From contig NZ_JAFLNF010000001.1 of NCBI RefSeq assembly GCF_017313085.1, forward strand, positions 744,001 to 808,000: 64,000 nucleotides of DNA, given 5' to 3'. The translations under genes were made by a program, and so were the position numbers. Positions within the stretch are counted from its first letter, which is position 1; the number at the start of each line of letters is the position of its first letter. A model generated the notes under the pieces. That model ran no database searches. It saw only the letters and a program-made list of their open reading frames with translations, and was not told the origin of the DNA. Source of the DNA: Roseibium limicola (GTDB lineage Bacteria > Pseudomonadota > Alphaproteobacteria > Rhizobiales > Stappiaceae). Below, in pieces: positions 24,690 through 33,929 of the stretch.

Positions 24690-26780
24690 TCAGACATTAT
24701 CGACCTGATCCAGAACGATTGCCAGGTTTGCAGCCGGCTCAATGCCGTATCCGCTGGCGTTTGCCATCTCCTCGATGCTGGCTAGAACCTCTTCACGTGG
24801 CTGCGCTGCGGCCCAATGCAAAGGCCCGCCCTTGAGCTTTGGAAAACCGTAGCCGTGAGCCATCACCACATCAACATCCGAGGGTCGCTGGGCGACGCCT
24901 TCGCCCAACAGAAGAGCCGCTTCGTTGACAATTGCTGCCAAGAGCCGCTGCTGGATGGTCTCAGTAGTCTTGACCGGATCGACAACACCTCTTGCCTTCG
25001 CGGCGGCTGCAATCAACGCCGAAACCAACGGATCCGGCTCGGCCTTGCCACTGGCATAATTGTACCATCCCGCGCCCGCTCGCTTGCCGAAGCGCTGTAG
25101 TTCACACAGCTGATCTGCAATATCAACGTAACGCGCCCGAGGATCACGGGTCGGAGCCAGACGCTTGCGCTGTGCCCAGGCAATATCCAACCCAGCGAGG
25201 TCAAAGACCTCGAACGGCCCCATAGCAAACCCGAACGAACGCATCGCCTGATCGATGTCGTCTGGCAAGGCACCTTCTTCCAGTAGAAACTCACATTGTT
25301 GACGGTAGGCAGCGAAAATCCTGTTGCCGATGAACCCATCACCAACCCGCGCAACCACAGGCAACTTGCCAAGCTTGCGACCCAGATTGAGCAACGCAGC
25401 AATCGTGCTGTCGGTAGTCTTTTCCGCGCGCACCACTTCTACCAGCCGCATCACATTGGCCGGATTAAAGAAATGCAAACCCGCAACGCGTCCCGGAAGA
25501 CGTGTGCCTGAGGCCATTTCATCGATATCGAGATAGGAAGTATTCGTGGCAATGATAGCCTCGTCACGCAGCAAGGCTTCGAGATCTGAAAACAGTTTTT
25601 TCTTGACCTGCATGTCTTCAAAGATCGCCTCAACAACGAGGTCACAGCTGGCCATGCCTGCCAGGCTTACGCCGATGACCCTAGCTCGAAGTTCACTTGC
25701 AGAGTCAATCCGACCCTTGGCTTCCAGGCTTTTCGCGGTCTCAGCAATTGCCCGAAGACCAAGCTCAAGGCCCTCCGGATCCTTTTCTGCAAGAAGAACC
25801 TTAAAGCCACGCTGGGCAAAGGCCACCGCAATGCCCTGCCCCATACGCCCGGCGCCAACGACGCCAACCTCCGAGATCTTGGCGGGCGTTACGCTTGCCG
25901 GTAGCTTCATTGCCGCCTTCTCGGCAAAGAACAGGTGACGCAGTGCCTTGGATTGCGGCTCGCGTCGCAAGCGCAATGAAGTATGTCGCTCTTTTGTCAG
26001 GGCTTCGTCCGATGGCAGTATGGCAGAATCCCGAATGGCTGCAATCGCCTCCGCAACTGCATTGGCGCCGCGTGCTTTTCGCAGCGCTGATTGGCAGGCC
26101 ACCTCAAAATCTTCAGCTCCTGCCAGGATGACGGGCAGATCCTTGAGCTTGCGTTTGGCTCCGCCCATGCTCTGCAGCTGTCTTATCGCACCTTCCAGAA
26201 GGTCTTCACCGTCAACCACCACATCAACCAGGCCCATCGAAAGCGCCTCATTGGCTTTCACCCGACGACCTGAGGTGACGAGCTCCACGGTCGCAGCCGT
26301 GTCGATCAGGCGTGATGTCCTCAGTGTGCCACCTGCACCCGGGATCAGCCCCAAGGTTACTTCTGGCAGGCCGACAAGCGCCGCTGGCCTCGCCACCCGC
26401 GCATCGCAGCCCAGCGCCAGTTCGAAACCACCACCAAGCGCAGCACCATCAATGGCAGCGACGATCGGCACGGGGCAGGCTTCCATGGCCGCGATGACAT
26501 CCGGCAAATGGGGGGCCTGAGCCGGGGCATCGAACTCACGAATGTCTGCGCCGCCGACAAAGTTATTTCCCGCTCCTCTCAGGATCACACCTGCCAGGTC
26601 GCTGTTTTGCGCCAGCTTTTGAAAACACTTCAGTACTGCCGTTCGTTGCGCCAGAGATCCTGCGTTGATCGGCGGGAAGTCAATCGTTGCGATGGCGATC
26701 TTCCGGCCATCTTCCAACATCCTGTGCGATACCTCGACCTGACCACCCGGTGCCGAATTCGTCATGTCACTCATACTCAA
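24690..26780 (-). CDS. Bifunctional enoyl-CoA hydratase / 3-hydroxyacyl-CoA dehydrogenase (FadJ/FadB type)
   Basis: The 696-residue multifunctional beta-oxidation enzyme has an N-terminal crotonase domain (about residues 15-200; oxyanion-hole loops GNNFVGGADI and DGAALGGGFELALGCD). A linker follows, then an NAD-binding 3-hydroxyacyl-CoA dehydrogenase domain from about 300 (GVVGAGRMGQGIAVAFAQRG) with the HFFNPANVMRLVEVV motif. Two C-terminal dehydrogenase domains complete it (about 480-570 and 610-690). It converts enoyl-CoA to 3-hydroxyacyl-CoA and then 3-ketoacyl-CoA. It ends the long Liv/acyl-CoA operon, 149 bp after the 2-hydroxyacid dehydrogenase gene. An alternative ATG lies two codons inside. 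No thiolase is nearby. Confidence 0.95.
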   Translation of the reverse strand: MSMSDMTNSAPGGQVEVSHRMLEDGRKIAIATIDFPPINAGSLAQRTAVLKCFQKLAQNSDLAGVILRGAGNNFVGGADIREFDAPAQAPHLPDVIAAMEACPVPIVAAIDGAALGGGFELALGCDARVARPAALVGLPEVTLGLIPGAGGTLRTSRLIDTAATVELVTSGRRVKANEALSMGLVDVVVDGEDLLEGAIRQLQSMGGAKRKLKDLPVILAGAEDFEVACQSALRKARGANAVAEAIAAIRDSAILPSDEALTKERHTSLRLRREPQSKALRHLFFAEKAAMKLPASVTPAKISEVGVVGAGRMGQGIAVAFAQRGFKVLLAEKDPEGLELGLRAIAETAKSLEAKGRIDSASELRARVIGVSLAGMASCDLVVEAIFEDMQVKKKLFSDLEALLRDEAIIATNTSYLDIDEMASGTRLPGRVAGLHFFNPANVMRLVEVVRAEKTTDSTIAALLNLGRKLGKLPVVARVGDGFIGNRIFAAYRQQCEFLLEEGALPDDIDQAMRSFGFAMGPFEVFDLAGLDIAWAQRKRLAPTRDPRARYVDIADQLCELQRFGKRAGAGWYNYASGKAEPDPLVSALIAAAAKARGVVDPVKTTETIQQRLLAAIVNEAALLLGEGVAQRPSDVDVVMAHGYGFPKLKGGPLHWAAAQPREEVLASIEEMANASGYGIEPAANLAIVLDQVDNV

Positions 26781-26929
26781 GTGCCTTCTCGTGATGCTCC
26801 GCCTGTAGCGGTCTTTCGTTTTCTGCGCCGACGCGACACCGGACGCTCACATGGCGCGGCACCGCGACAAAACGCATGCGCCTTGAGGCCCAACGCCGGT
26901 GTGATGCTTTTGGATGGCTAAACAATCGC

Positions 26930-27904
26930 CTAGGAGTTCAGAACCCGGATCGGTTCACCGTCCAGATAGGCTGCAACAGCCTCGACGGCACCTCGGTAGT
27001 AGATTTCGTAGGTCTCTTGCGTCACGTAACCGATGTGCGGTGTGGCCACGACATTGGGCAGCGCGCGAAACGGATGATCCGTCGGCAGCGGCTCGATCTC
27101 GAAAACGTCGAGCCCTGCCCCACCCAATTGCCCGGACTTCAGCGCCTCGATCATCGCTGTTTCATCGACAATTGGACCGCGTGCCGTGTTGATCAGATAT
27201 GATCCCGGCTTCATCAGACCCAATTCGCGGGTACCGATCATTCCACGTGTTGTCTTGGCAAGCGGAAGGTGGAGGCTCAGGACATCGCTCTTTGCCAACA
27301 GGACATCCAGATTCTCTGCACGCTGAACGTTAAGTGGAGCTGCGATCTCCTCGGTGAGACTGCGGCTCCAGGCAACCACGTCCATGTCAAACGCCAATGC
27401 GAAGCGCGCCATCCGCTGGCCGAGATTGCCGAAGCCGGCAATCCCAAGGGTCTTGCCACGCAGCTCAAAGCCAATGGTTTTCTGCCAGGCAGGATCACCT
27501 GACCGCAGCCCCTCAACTTCCGTAGGGATATGACGCGCCAGTGCCATCACCAACGCCCAGGCATGCTCCGCCGCAGCGCCACGCGATCCGGGCGTACCGC
27601 AAACGGTGATGCCGCGCGCTTTGGCTGCGTCCATATCAATGGAAGCATTGACCATTCCGGTGGTGATCAGCAGCTTCAGATCCGGCAACTGATCCAGCAG
27701 GGCCGCGTCAAAGACCGACCTCTCGCGCATTGCGAGGGCTATCTCAGCCCCCGCCAGCTTCGCGACCGTGGCACTCTGATCGTCCAGCGGATGGGTCACC
27801 TGAGTGATGTTGATCCTTTCGGATACCGACGACCAGTCGGCCATTTTCAGACCGACACCTTGGTAATCATCCAGCAGGACCATGCTCGGTTTGCTATTCG
27901 CCAT
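26930..27904 (-). CDS. D-2-hydroxyacid dehydrogenase family protein
   Basis: The 324-residue NAD(P)-dependent dehydrogenase begins MANSKPSMVLLDDYQ. A further upstream frame (to 27994) overlaps the enoyl-CoA hydratase gene and is dropped. The Rossmann motif GFGNLGQRMARFALAF lies in the middle. The catalytic set is Arg in LLITTGMVN/NTARGPIVDE contexts, Glu in DVFEIEPL and His in TPHIGYVT. The family reduces 2-keto acids or oxidises D-2-hydroxy acids. It sits 28 bp after the enoyl-CoA hydratase gene. Its role in the CoA-dependent pathway is not clear; it could handle a hydroxy/keto acid released from the side chain or ring (inference). Confidence 0.92.
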   Translation of the reverse strand: MANSKPSMVLLDDYQGVGLKMADWSSVSERINITQVTHPLDDQSATVAKLAGAEIALAMRERSVFDAALLDQLPDLKLLITTGMVNASIDMDAAKARGITVCGTPGSRGAAAEHAWALVMALARHIPTEVEGLRSGDPAWQKTIGFELRGKTLGIAGFGNLGQRMARFALAFDMDVVAWSRSLTEEIAAPLNVQRAENLDVLLAKSDVLSLHLPLAKTTRGMIGTRELGLMKPGSYLINTARGPIVDETAMIEALKSGQLGGAGLDVFEIEPLPTDHPFRALPNVVATPHIGYVTQETYEIYYRGAVEAVAAYLDGEPIRVLNS

Positions 27905-27932
27905 ACGGCCGTTCCTTTTTGTGAGGAAGCAT

Positions 27933-28712
27933 TTACTTTCCCTTAAAGACCGGCTTGCGCTTTTCCACGAAGGCCCGTTGAGCTTCCTTTGCATCTTCTG
28001 TGTGGGACAAGGCGACCGTCAGGCTCTGCTCGTAACGATAGGCGTCGCGCACTGGCATCTCCCCAACCGTCCCGAATGCGCGCTTTGCGGTGCGCAGGGC
28101 GACCGGCGACTTTGCGGCGATCTCGCGCGCATAGGCCATGGCTTCTTCCAGTAATTGCTCTGGCGGCAGAACCGCTTCGATGATGCCAAGACGATAAAGT
28201 TCAGAAGCGGGATAGCGACGGCCGGTGAAATACATGGCCCGCGCCCGCGACTTGGAGAAATGCTCCATCAGGAAGGCCGACCCGCCGGCCAACCCGACAT
28301 CGACTTCAGGCATGACGAAGTATGCGGTTTCGGAGGCCAGCATGATATCGCAGGCGAGCATCAGGGCGAACCCGGCACCGATCGCAGGCCCGTTGACAGC
28401 GGCGATGACCGGTTTTTCGCAGTCACTGACCGCGTAGAAGAATTCGCGTGTCAGCCGGTTGTGTCGAACATAGTCACCGTGCTGGGCTTCCATCCCAACG
28501 CGTTCCTTGATGTCTGCACCGGCGGAAAAGGTCTTGCCCGCCCCGGTCAGCACAACGACATTGACATCATCCCGGTCGCTCAGCATATCGAAGATTTCGA
28601 TCAGTTCTTCGCGTGAGCCCCTGTTTTGAGCGTTGACCGGTGGCCGGTCGCAGGTGACCACAGCGATTTTGTCCGTGATCTCGACGCCGTGATGTTTGTA
28701 CTCTTCCGACAC
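27933..28712 (-). CDS. Enoyl-CoA hydratase/isomerase family protein
   Basis: The 259-residue crotonase-fold protein is best started at the GTG at 28712 (SEEYKHHGVEITDK). GGAGC precedes it, and the acyl-CoA dehydrogenase stop lies 1 bp upstream. The ATG at 28754 would overlap that gene heavily. Oxyanion-hole loops are GKTFSAGADIKERV and NGPAIGAGFALMLACD. A Glu typical of hydratases is present near PEVDVGLAGGSAF, but one of the two catalytic Glu positions is not certain, so isomerase or hydrolase activity remains possible. The C-terminus ends in the common AFVEKRKPVFKGK. It probably acts on the product of the adjoining acyl-CoA dehydrogenases. Confidence 0.93.
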   Translation of the reverse strand: MSEEYKHHGVEITDKIAVVTCDRPPVNAQNRGSREELIEIFDMLSDRDDVNVVVLTGAGKTFSAGADIKERVGMEAQHGDYVRHNRLTREFFYAVSDCEKPVIAAVNGPAIGAGFALMLACDIMLASETAYFVMPEVDVGLAGGSAFLMEHFSKSRARAMYFTGRRYPASELYRLGIIEAVLPPEQLLEEAMAYAREIAAKSPVALRTAKRAFGTVGEMPVRDAYRYEQSLTVALSHTEDAKEAQRAFVEKRKPVFKGK

Positions 28713-28713
28713 T

Positions 28714-29652
28714 TTATGCTCCTGAATTGACGAAAGTCTTGGCGATATCAGCAAGGTATTGCTCGCCGATAAGCCGATAATGGTCCGATGCAGTGCCCTG
28801 TCTGAGCGACAGGCTCTTGATGCGTTTCAAGCCGAAATGCAGACCAAATTCCCAAGTAAAACCGACAGCACCGTGATGCTGGATTGCATTTTCAGCGACT
28901 ACCGGCCCGGCGTGACTGGCCGTGGCTTTGGCAATCCGTGCCGCCTGCAGGATTTCTCCCGGCTCCGCTGCGCTGTCGAAAAGAACTGCCGCATAATCGA
29001 TGGCGGCGCGCATGTCCTCCAGCAGCACCCAATCGTCAGCAGCGCGATGGCGCAGCGCCTGGTAACTGGAAAGAGGTTGACCGAACTGATGTCGCTCCCC
29101 CATGAACCCCAGGGATTTGTCAAACATCGCCTGGGCACTTCCGAGAATATCAGCAGCCATCAAGACCCAGAGGAGAGGTCGGAGATCGAGGTCGACCTCA
29201 ACTTTCTGACCTGCCGCTCCCTCCTTGAATTGCCCGTTGCAGGCGTTGGCATCAATCGCGCCCGGATGAAGCACCCAGTCGACTTCGGAATTCACATGAG
29301 AGAAGGGCGCCACACCGACCTTCTCGTCACCATTCAGTAGGCCGTCGCCAACAACTGTTCCGGCCGCTGTGAGCGCCGAAACGAGAACCAAGCTCTCGCT
29401 CAACGCAAAGGGAACCTGAGACATCCCCGCAGCCTCGACGATCGCGCTGGCCTCGATCAGGCTGACGCCTTCGGCAGAGCGTCCGGGCATATTGACCGGT
29501 TGGATCAAGCCCTGTCTGCCGATTGTCATTGCTGCACGGCTTTCCGCATCGGGCGCATCGGGCTCACATTCCTGGCGGTCAGCGGAAAATGCATTGCTCA
29601 CGGCATCGAAAAGCAACCGATCGTCGGCGGTCCGGAAAAATTCCAGAGGCAT
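28714..29652 (-). CDS. Acyl-CoA dehydrogenase family protein, short subunit
   Basis: The 312-residue protein is shorter than a normal acyl-CoA dehydrogenase (about 380). Its start overlaps the stop of the next dehydrogenase gene by one base (TGATG). The C-terminal half has VVAENAIQHHGAVGFTWEFGLHFGLKRIKSL, the motif of the beta-type subunits in heteromeric acyl-CoA dehydrogenases such as those of steroid side-chain degradation. The N-terminal FAD/substrate domain is reduced. It should pair with the 391-residue subunit upstream to form one active alpha2beta2-like enzyme (inference from family knowledge). It converts an acyl-CoA to an enoyl-CoA. Confidence 0.92.
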   Translation of the reverse strand: MPLEFFRTADDRLLFDAVSNAFSADRQECEPDAPDAESRAAMTIGRQGLIQPVNMPGRSAEGVSLIEASAIVEAAGMSQVPFALSESLVLVSALTAAGTVVGDGLLNGDEKVGVAPFSHVNSEVDWVLHPGAIDANACNGQFKEGAAGQKVEVDLDLRPLLWVLMAADILGSAQAMFDKSLGFMGERHQFGQPLSSYQALRHRAADDWVLLEDMRAAIDYAAVLFDSAAEPGEILQAARIAKATASHAGPVVAENAIQHHGAVGFTWEFGLHFGLKRIKSLSLRQGTASDHYRLIGEQYLADIAKTFVNSGA

Positions 29653-30827
29653 CAGACCCCTTCCTTTCTGGCGCGTGGGAGTTTCAGAACCCGGTCGGCA
29701 ATGATCGATCTTTGGATTTCCGAGGTGCCGGCATAGATAGTTTCTGCTCTGGCCTGCAGGTAGGTCTCGCGGAACCGCTCAGCCGCAGGATGTTCCAGAA
29801 AAGCGTCGCCCAGCAGCTCTCCCGCATCGGCCATTATATCCTGATGGAGGATCGACCAGTTGAGCTTCTGGAGACTGGCCTCAGGCCCGATGGCCTCACC
29901 TGCGGCAATTCGGCTGACGATGCGCAGATTATGCTGTCGCAAAATACCAAGGCGGGCACTCAACCTGCCAAATAGCAATGCCTTGTCAGCACGCTTGTTG
30001 CCTGCACCGGAAAGCACCAGACGAGCCAGGCCGCGCAGTTCATGCGCAAAACGTGCCTGACGATAAAGCCGGGTTGTCCCCCGTTCAAAAGCGAGAACCC
30101 GGTTTGCGACCTGCCAACCTTCGTTGACCGGACCCAACCTGAGGCTATCGGGAATCCGCATTTCCGTCAGAAACAGCTCGTTGAACTCCCTCCGGCCAGT
30201 GATCTGACGAAGTGAGCGGATTTCCAACCCGTCCTGTGCCGTCGGAACCAGAAAGAGGGTCATGCCCTTATGCTTCGGCACGGTTCTGTCGGTACGACAA
30301 AGCAGGATGCACCAGTTGGAAAACTGGGCGTAGCTGGTCCAGACCTTCTGGCCGTTGATCACCCAGCCATCATCCGTACGCGATGCAAAGGTTTGAACAG
30401 AGGCGAGGTCGGAGCCTGAATTCGGCTCGGAGAACCCCTGACACCAGATGTCATCGGCCGAAATGATGCGTGGGATAAAACGGCGCTTTTGCGCTTCCGT
30501 ACCGGCGTCCAGAATAATCGGACCAACCAGCTCACGGCCGATGGAATTGATCCCCTCCGGTGCTGCGACTCGACCGAGTTCTTCCATCAGAACAAAGTAT
30601 TCAACGATCCCCAGGCCTCGCCCGCCATAGGCCGTCGGCCAATGAAGTCCACCGTATCCGCCCTCGTGCAACTTGCGTTCCCAGGCATGCTGGAGCGCAA
30701 AGTTCTCAACGTCATCTGTCGGGCCCCGGTACCGGTCTCCATCCCAATCTTGCTCCAGGTTGGAGCTCAGCCAGATGCGCAGCCCGTCGCGGAACGCCTC
30801 CTGCTCTGGTGTCAATCTGATATCCAT
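29652..30827 (-). CDS. Acyl-CoA dehydrogenase family protein, large subunit
   Basis: The 391-residue FAD-dependent acyl-CoA dehydrogenase has an N-terminal helical domain and a beta-domain signature CQGFSEPNSGSDLASVQTFA. A C-terminal helical domain ends in AETIYAGTSEIQRSIIADRVLKLPR. At the position of the catalytic Glu of medium-chain enzymes (YEGT) there is Ala (YAGT), so the general base must lie elsewhere or in the partner subunit. This is common among paired actinobacterial-type subunits. It starts 6 bp after livF and overlaps the short subunit by one base. The acyl chain is unknown. Confidence 0.94.
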   Translation of the reverse strand: MDIRLTPEQEAFRDGLRIWLSSNLEQDWDGDRYRGPTDDVENFALQHAWERKLHEGGYGGLHWPTAYGGRGLGIVEYFVLMEELGRVAAPEGINSIGRELVGPIILDAGTEAQKRRFIPRIISADDIWCQGFSEPNSGSDLASVQTFASRTDDGWVINGQKVWTSYAQFSNWCILLCRTDRTVPKHKGMTLFLVPTAQDGLEIRSLRQITGRREFNELFLTEMRIPDSLRLGPVNEGWQVANRVLAFERGTTRLYRQARFAHELRGLARLVLSGAGNKRADKALLFGRLSARLGILRQHNLRIVSRIAAGEAIGPEASLQKLNWSILHQDIMADAGELLGDAFLEHPAAERFRETYLQARAETIYAGTSEIQRSIIADRVLKLPRARKEGV

Positions 30828-30833
30828 GGCCCC

Positions 30834-31625
30834 TCAGCGTCCCCTCACTAAATGCGGCGCGGTCGCAGCTGAATGCCCTGACCCGCCAAGATAAAGTGCA
30901 GAAATTGCCTCACGACCGCCGATACCGTCCGGAGTTCCTTCCAGAACGATGCGTCCATTTTCGAGAATGTAGGCGTACTCAGCGTGTTTCAGGGACAGGT
31001 TGACATTCTGTTCCACGACCAAAATTGAGAGCCCCGTTTCCCGATTGATCTGCGCGAGGATCGTGAAGATATCTTCAGCAATCATGGGGGCCAGCCCTAG
31101 AGACGCCTCATCGACGAGCATCAGCTTGGGCCGAGAGATCATCGCCCGTCCGATGGCCAGCATTTGCTGCTCCCCACCGGAGAGGAAACCGGCCAGTCCG
31201 CCCTGACGTTCTCCCAGCCGGGGGAAGAAGTCATAGATCCGCTCGATGTCTTTCTTGCCCGGAACAGGGTGGCGTTTTCCGACAGCAAACCCGGCGGCCT
31301 TGAGATTGTCCTCGACCGTCATGCTGGCAAAAACATGCCGCCCTTCACGCACATGCATCACGCCGCTGCGGGCACGTTGATGAGCGCGAATGGAAACAAC
31401 GGACTGTCCTTCAAATTGAACATCGCCGCTGGTAATCGCGCCGCTTTCAAACTCGAGAATGCCGGAAATCGCCTTCAGAATGGTCGACTTACCCGCACCA
31501 TTTGATCCGAGGAGGGCGACCAATGCGCCCTCCTCGACTTTCAACGAGACATCGCTGACGGCATCGATTGCACCGCCATAGACTACGCTCAGGCCTTCGA
31601 TGTTCAGCAATGCCATCTTGCTCAC
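30834..31625 (-). CDS. livF: Branched-chain amino acid-type ABC transporter ATPase LivF
   Basis: The 263-residue ATPase uses GTG 31625 (overlapping the binding-protein stop by 4 bp) or ATG 31616. It has Walker A GSNGAGKST, Q-loop region, signature LSGGEQQM, Walker B LMLVDEASLGLAP and the switch His replaced by the family-typical VVEQNV. The LivF type is set apart from LivG by MLAIGRAMISRPKLML and the short C-terminus. It powers uptake together with LivG and the two permeases. The operon neighbours are acyl-CoA enzymes, so the substrate is likely a carboxylic acid rather than Leu/Ile/Val. Confidence 0.94.
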   Translation of the reverse strand: MSKMALLNIEGLSVVYGGAIDAVSDVSLKVEEGALVALLGSNGAGKSTILKAISGILEFESGAITSGDVQFEGQSVVSIRAHQRARSGVMHVREGRHVFASMTVEDNLKAAGFAVGKRHPVPGKKDIERIYDFFPRLGERQGGLAGFLSGGEQQMLAIGRAMISRPKLMLVDEASLGLAPMIAEDIFTILAQINRETGLSILVVEQNVNLSLKHAEYAYILENGRIVLEGTPDGIGGREAISALYLGGSGHSAATAPHLVRGR

Positions 31626-32827
31626 TCAGCCACAGTTACGAGGTCGGTAGCAGGCTCCATCGAGAAGCTGTCGGCACTTACATTGTACTTGTAGATAATG
31701 GCCTTCGGCAGACGCTGGTTGACGAAGGTCACGTCGCCAACGATGCCCTTACTGTCCCAATCCTTCAGGTCATTGATTGCCCCAATCAGGTTCGGTCCAT
31801 TCAGATCCTTGCCAGCGTCCAGCGTAGAGCCGATTGCCTCACGCAAGACCAAGGCTGTCAGCCAGCTCTGGACATAGCCCATATTGGCATATCCGCTGTA
31901 AGGCTTGCCCTCCCACGATTGCAGCGATGTGCGGACCGCATTGAGGTACTCGCCTTCAACAGCATCAACATTCAACATGTAGGGAACAACGCCGAGATAG
32001 CCATCGACGTATTCCCCAACGCTTTTGACCATCTCCGGGTCCGAGTTGTAGGCCGTTCCCATGAACTTGGCCTGGACGCCATAGTCCTTGGCGGTCTTCA
32101 GGATCTCTGGCCAGACATTCCCGGCATAGCCGTGGAAGATGACATAGTCAGGAGCTGCATTGCGCAGCTTGATGGCGGAAGACGTCACATCAACGCCTGA
32201 CCATTTGGTCTCTTCCTCGAGAACTATATCGATGTTGAGCTCGGCGGCATGTGACCTGAAATGTTCAAGCGGATCACGCCCGAACTCGGTCGCCGAATAG
32301 ACCAGGGCCACCTTGGGCGCAGCATCGCCAGACTTGTTGTCGTCGATATAGTTCAGCAGAGCGCCAATCATGTCGGAATAAGTCGGACCCGGCAGGAAGT
32401 GGTAAGCGTATTTGTCGGTTTCCACCAGATCGGACGCAAAGCCGGTGGCAGACATCAAAATGCGGTAGGTGTCGTTGTTTTCCGGGGAGATAGCCCGGAC
32501 GAATGGAGTGCCATCACCCGCAGCAAAAACCAGGTCGCCGGCAGAAGCCGCCTTCTTGAAGCCGGCAACACCGAGATCGACCTTATATTCATCATCATAA
32601 AAATCGGCGACCATCGGACGACCATCGACACCACCTTGCTCATTGATCCAGGCAAGTGCGGTCTGCCACCCGGCCTGCTGCACCTGTCCACTAAAGGCCA
32701 GCGGGCCGGACAGGGGCAAGGCGATCGAGAACTTGAGCGGCTCGCCCTGTGCCTCTTCCGCCTTGGCGGGTGTAAGTGCGGAAAGGCCCATAAGCCCGCC
32801 CGCCAGAATGCTCTTAAACAATGTCAT
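31622..32827 (-). CDS. Liv-type ABC transporter substrate-binding protein
   Basis: The 401-residue periplasmic binding protein (Leu/Ile/Val-binding family, type 1 fold) starts MTLFKSILAGGLMGLSAL with a cleavable Sec signal ending near TPAKAEE. The mature part contains FSIALPLSGPLAFSGQVQQAGWQTALAWINEQGGVDGRPM, the usual ligand-binding lobe start. The start at 32827 was chosen because upstream codons are non-secretory and overlap livM. It lies between livM and livF. The fold class binds amino acids, amides and aromatic or aliphatic acids; the acyl-CoA genes around it favour an organic acid. The ligand is not identified. Confidence 0.93.
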   Translation of the reverse strand: MTLFKSILAGGLMGLSALTPAKAEEAQGEPLKFSIALPLSGPLAFSGQVQQAGWQTALAWINEQGGVDGRPMVADFYDDEYKVDLGVAGFKKAASAGDLVFAAGDGTPFVRAISPENNDTYRILMSATGFASDLVETDKYAYHFLPGPTYSDMIGALLNYIDDNKSGDAAPKVALVYSATEFGRDPLEHFRSHAAELNIDIVLEEETKWSGVDVTSSAIKLRNAAPDYVIFHGYAGNVWPEILKTAKDYGVQAKFMGTAYNSDPEMVKSVGEYVDGYLGVVPYMLNVDAVEGEYLNAVRTSLQSWEGKPYSGYANMGYVQSWLTALVLREAIGSTLDAGKDLNGPNLIGAINDLKDWDSKGIVGDVTFVNQRLPKAIIYKYNVSADSFSMEPATDLVTVAE

Positions 32828-32873
32828 TTCACTTTCCTCCCAAGCGATGCGATTCGGTAGCCGTGCTGCCCGA

Positions 32874-33929
32874 TCAATCCCCGCTGGCCTCCGATCCAAC
32901 GAGTTCTTTTCGTCCGCGCAGTCTTTCGACCAAGCCCATGAGCCCGCGCGGTTCGAACATCAGGAAGCCGACAATCAGCGCCCCGAAGATGATTTCCCTC
33001 AGCGGCGAGAGCAGGCCTGCGACATTCGCCGTTCCACCGGGCGACGTCAGCGACAGGATCTCGCGCAAGGCGTCGGGAATAAGTGTCATGAAAGCCGCAC
33101 CCAGGACTGAACCGATGATGGAGCTGCGCCCACCGACGACGACTGCCGCCAGAAAGAAGACAGAAACCATGAGCGTGAACTGGTCCGGGTTGACGAGGCG
33201 CAAAAAGGAAGCCGTCAATGCACCGGCCACACCGGCGAAGGCTGCCCCGATCCCGAAAGCCAGAAGCTTTGCTCGAACGATGTTGATACCGAGAACTTCG
33301 GCGGCGTAATCGCGCTCACGCACTGCGATGAGCGATCGACCAACCCGCGTGCGGAACAGATTGCGCGCCGCGACACAAGCAAGAACCGCAAGAATCAATG
33401 CGCCGTAATAAAACCCGGTATCGCCGAGGTAGAAGAGGTTCGTCGCCGGCAGGTTCAGCCCGCGATCTCCACCGGTCACCGAAGTCCAGTTCTGGAAAAC
33501 GAAGTAGAGCGAATACTGGGCAGCCAGGGTCGCGATGGCCAGATAGACTCCCTTGATGCGCAAGGACGGAATGCCGAAAACCAGACCGACCAGAAACGCT
33601 GAGACGCCGCCAATCAGGACATTGACCGGCAAAGGCGTGTTCAGATGCACCATGGCCAGACCAGCGGCATAAGCGCCGACGCCAATGAACGCCGAGTGGC
33701 CGATCGAGAGCAATCCCGTATAGCCCACGGTAATGTTCAGACCGACGGTGGCAATGACGTTGATGGCCACCAGACACGCCATGTACAGCACATAGACGGA
33801 GGCATAGGCCGGGAGCGTGATCGCAACCGCTGCAAAGACCACCAACGAGACGGTTTCAAGCGTGATCCAGCTGTTTGTGTCAGGCGCAGAGGGAACCATA
33901 CGGGCGGAAGCGTTGGAAGAAACGGACAT
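32874..33929 (-). CDS. livM: Liv-type ABC transporter permease LivM
   Basis: The 351-residue inner-membrane permease has about nine to ten hydrophobic segments. The conserved LNITVGYTGLLSIGHSAFIGVGAYAAGLA motif (near residue 62) and the cytoplasmic EAA-like loop GINIVRAKLLAFGIGAAFAGVAGAL are typical of LivM. Its start overlaps the LivH stop by one base. The C-terminus is charged (RGRKELVGSEASGD). It forms the channel with LivH. Confidence 0.95.
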   Translation of the reverse strand: MSVSSNASARMVPSAPDTNSWITLETVSLVVFAAVAITLPAYASVYVLYMACLVAINVIATVGLNITVGYTGLLSIGHSAFIGVGAYAAGLAMVHLNTPLPVNVLIGGVSAFLVGLVFGIPSLRIKGVYLAIATLAAQYSLYFVFQNWTSVTGGDRGLNLPATNLFYLGDTGFYYGALILAVLACVAARNLFRTRVGRSLIAVRERDYAAEVLGINIVRAKLLAFGIGAAFAGVAGALTASFLRLVNPDQFTLMVSVFFLAAVVVGGRSSIIGSVLGAAFMTLIPDALREILSLTSPGGTANVAGLLSPLREIIFGALIVGFLMFEPRGLMGLVERLRGRKELVGSEASGD

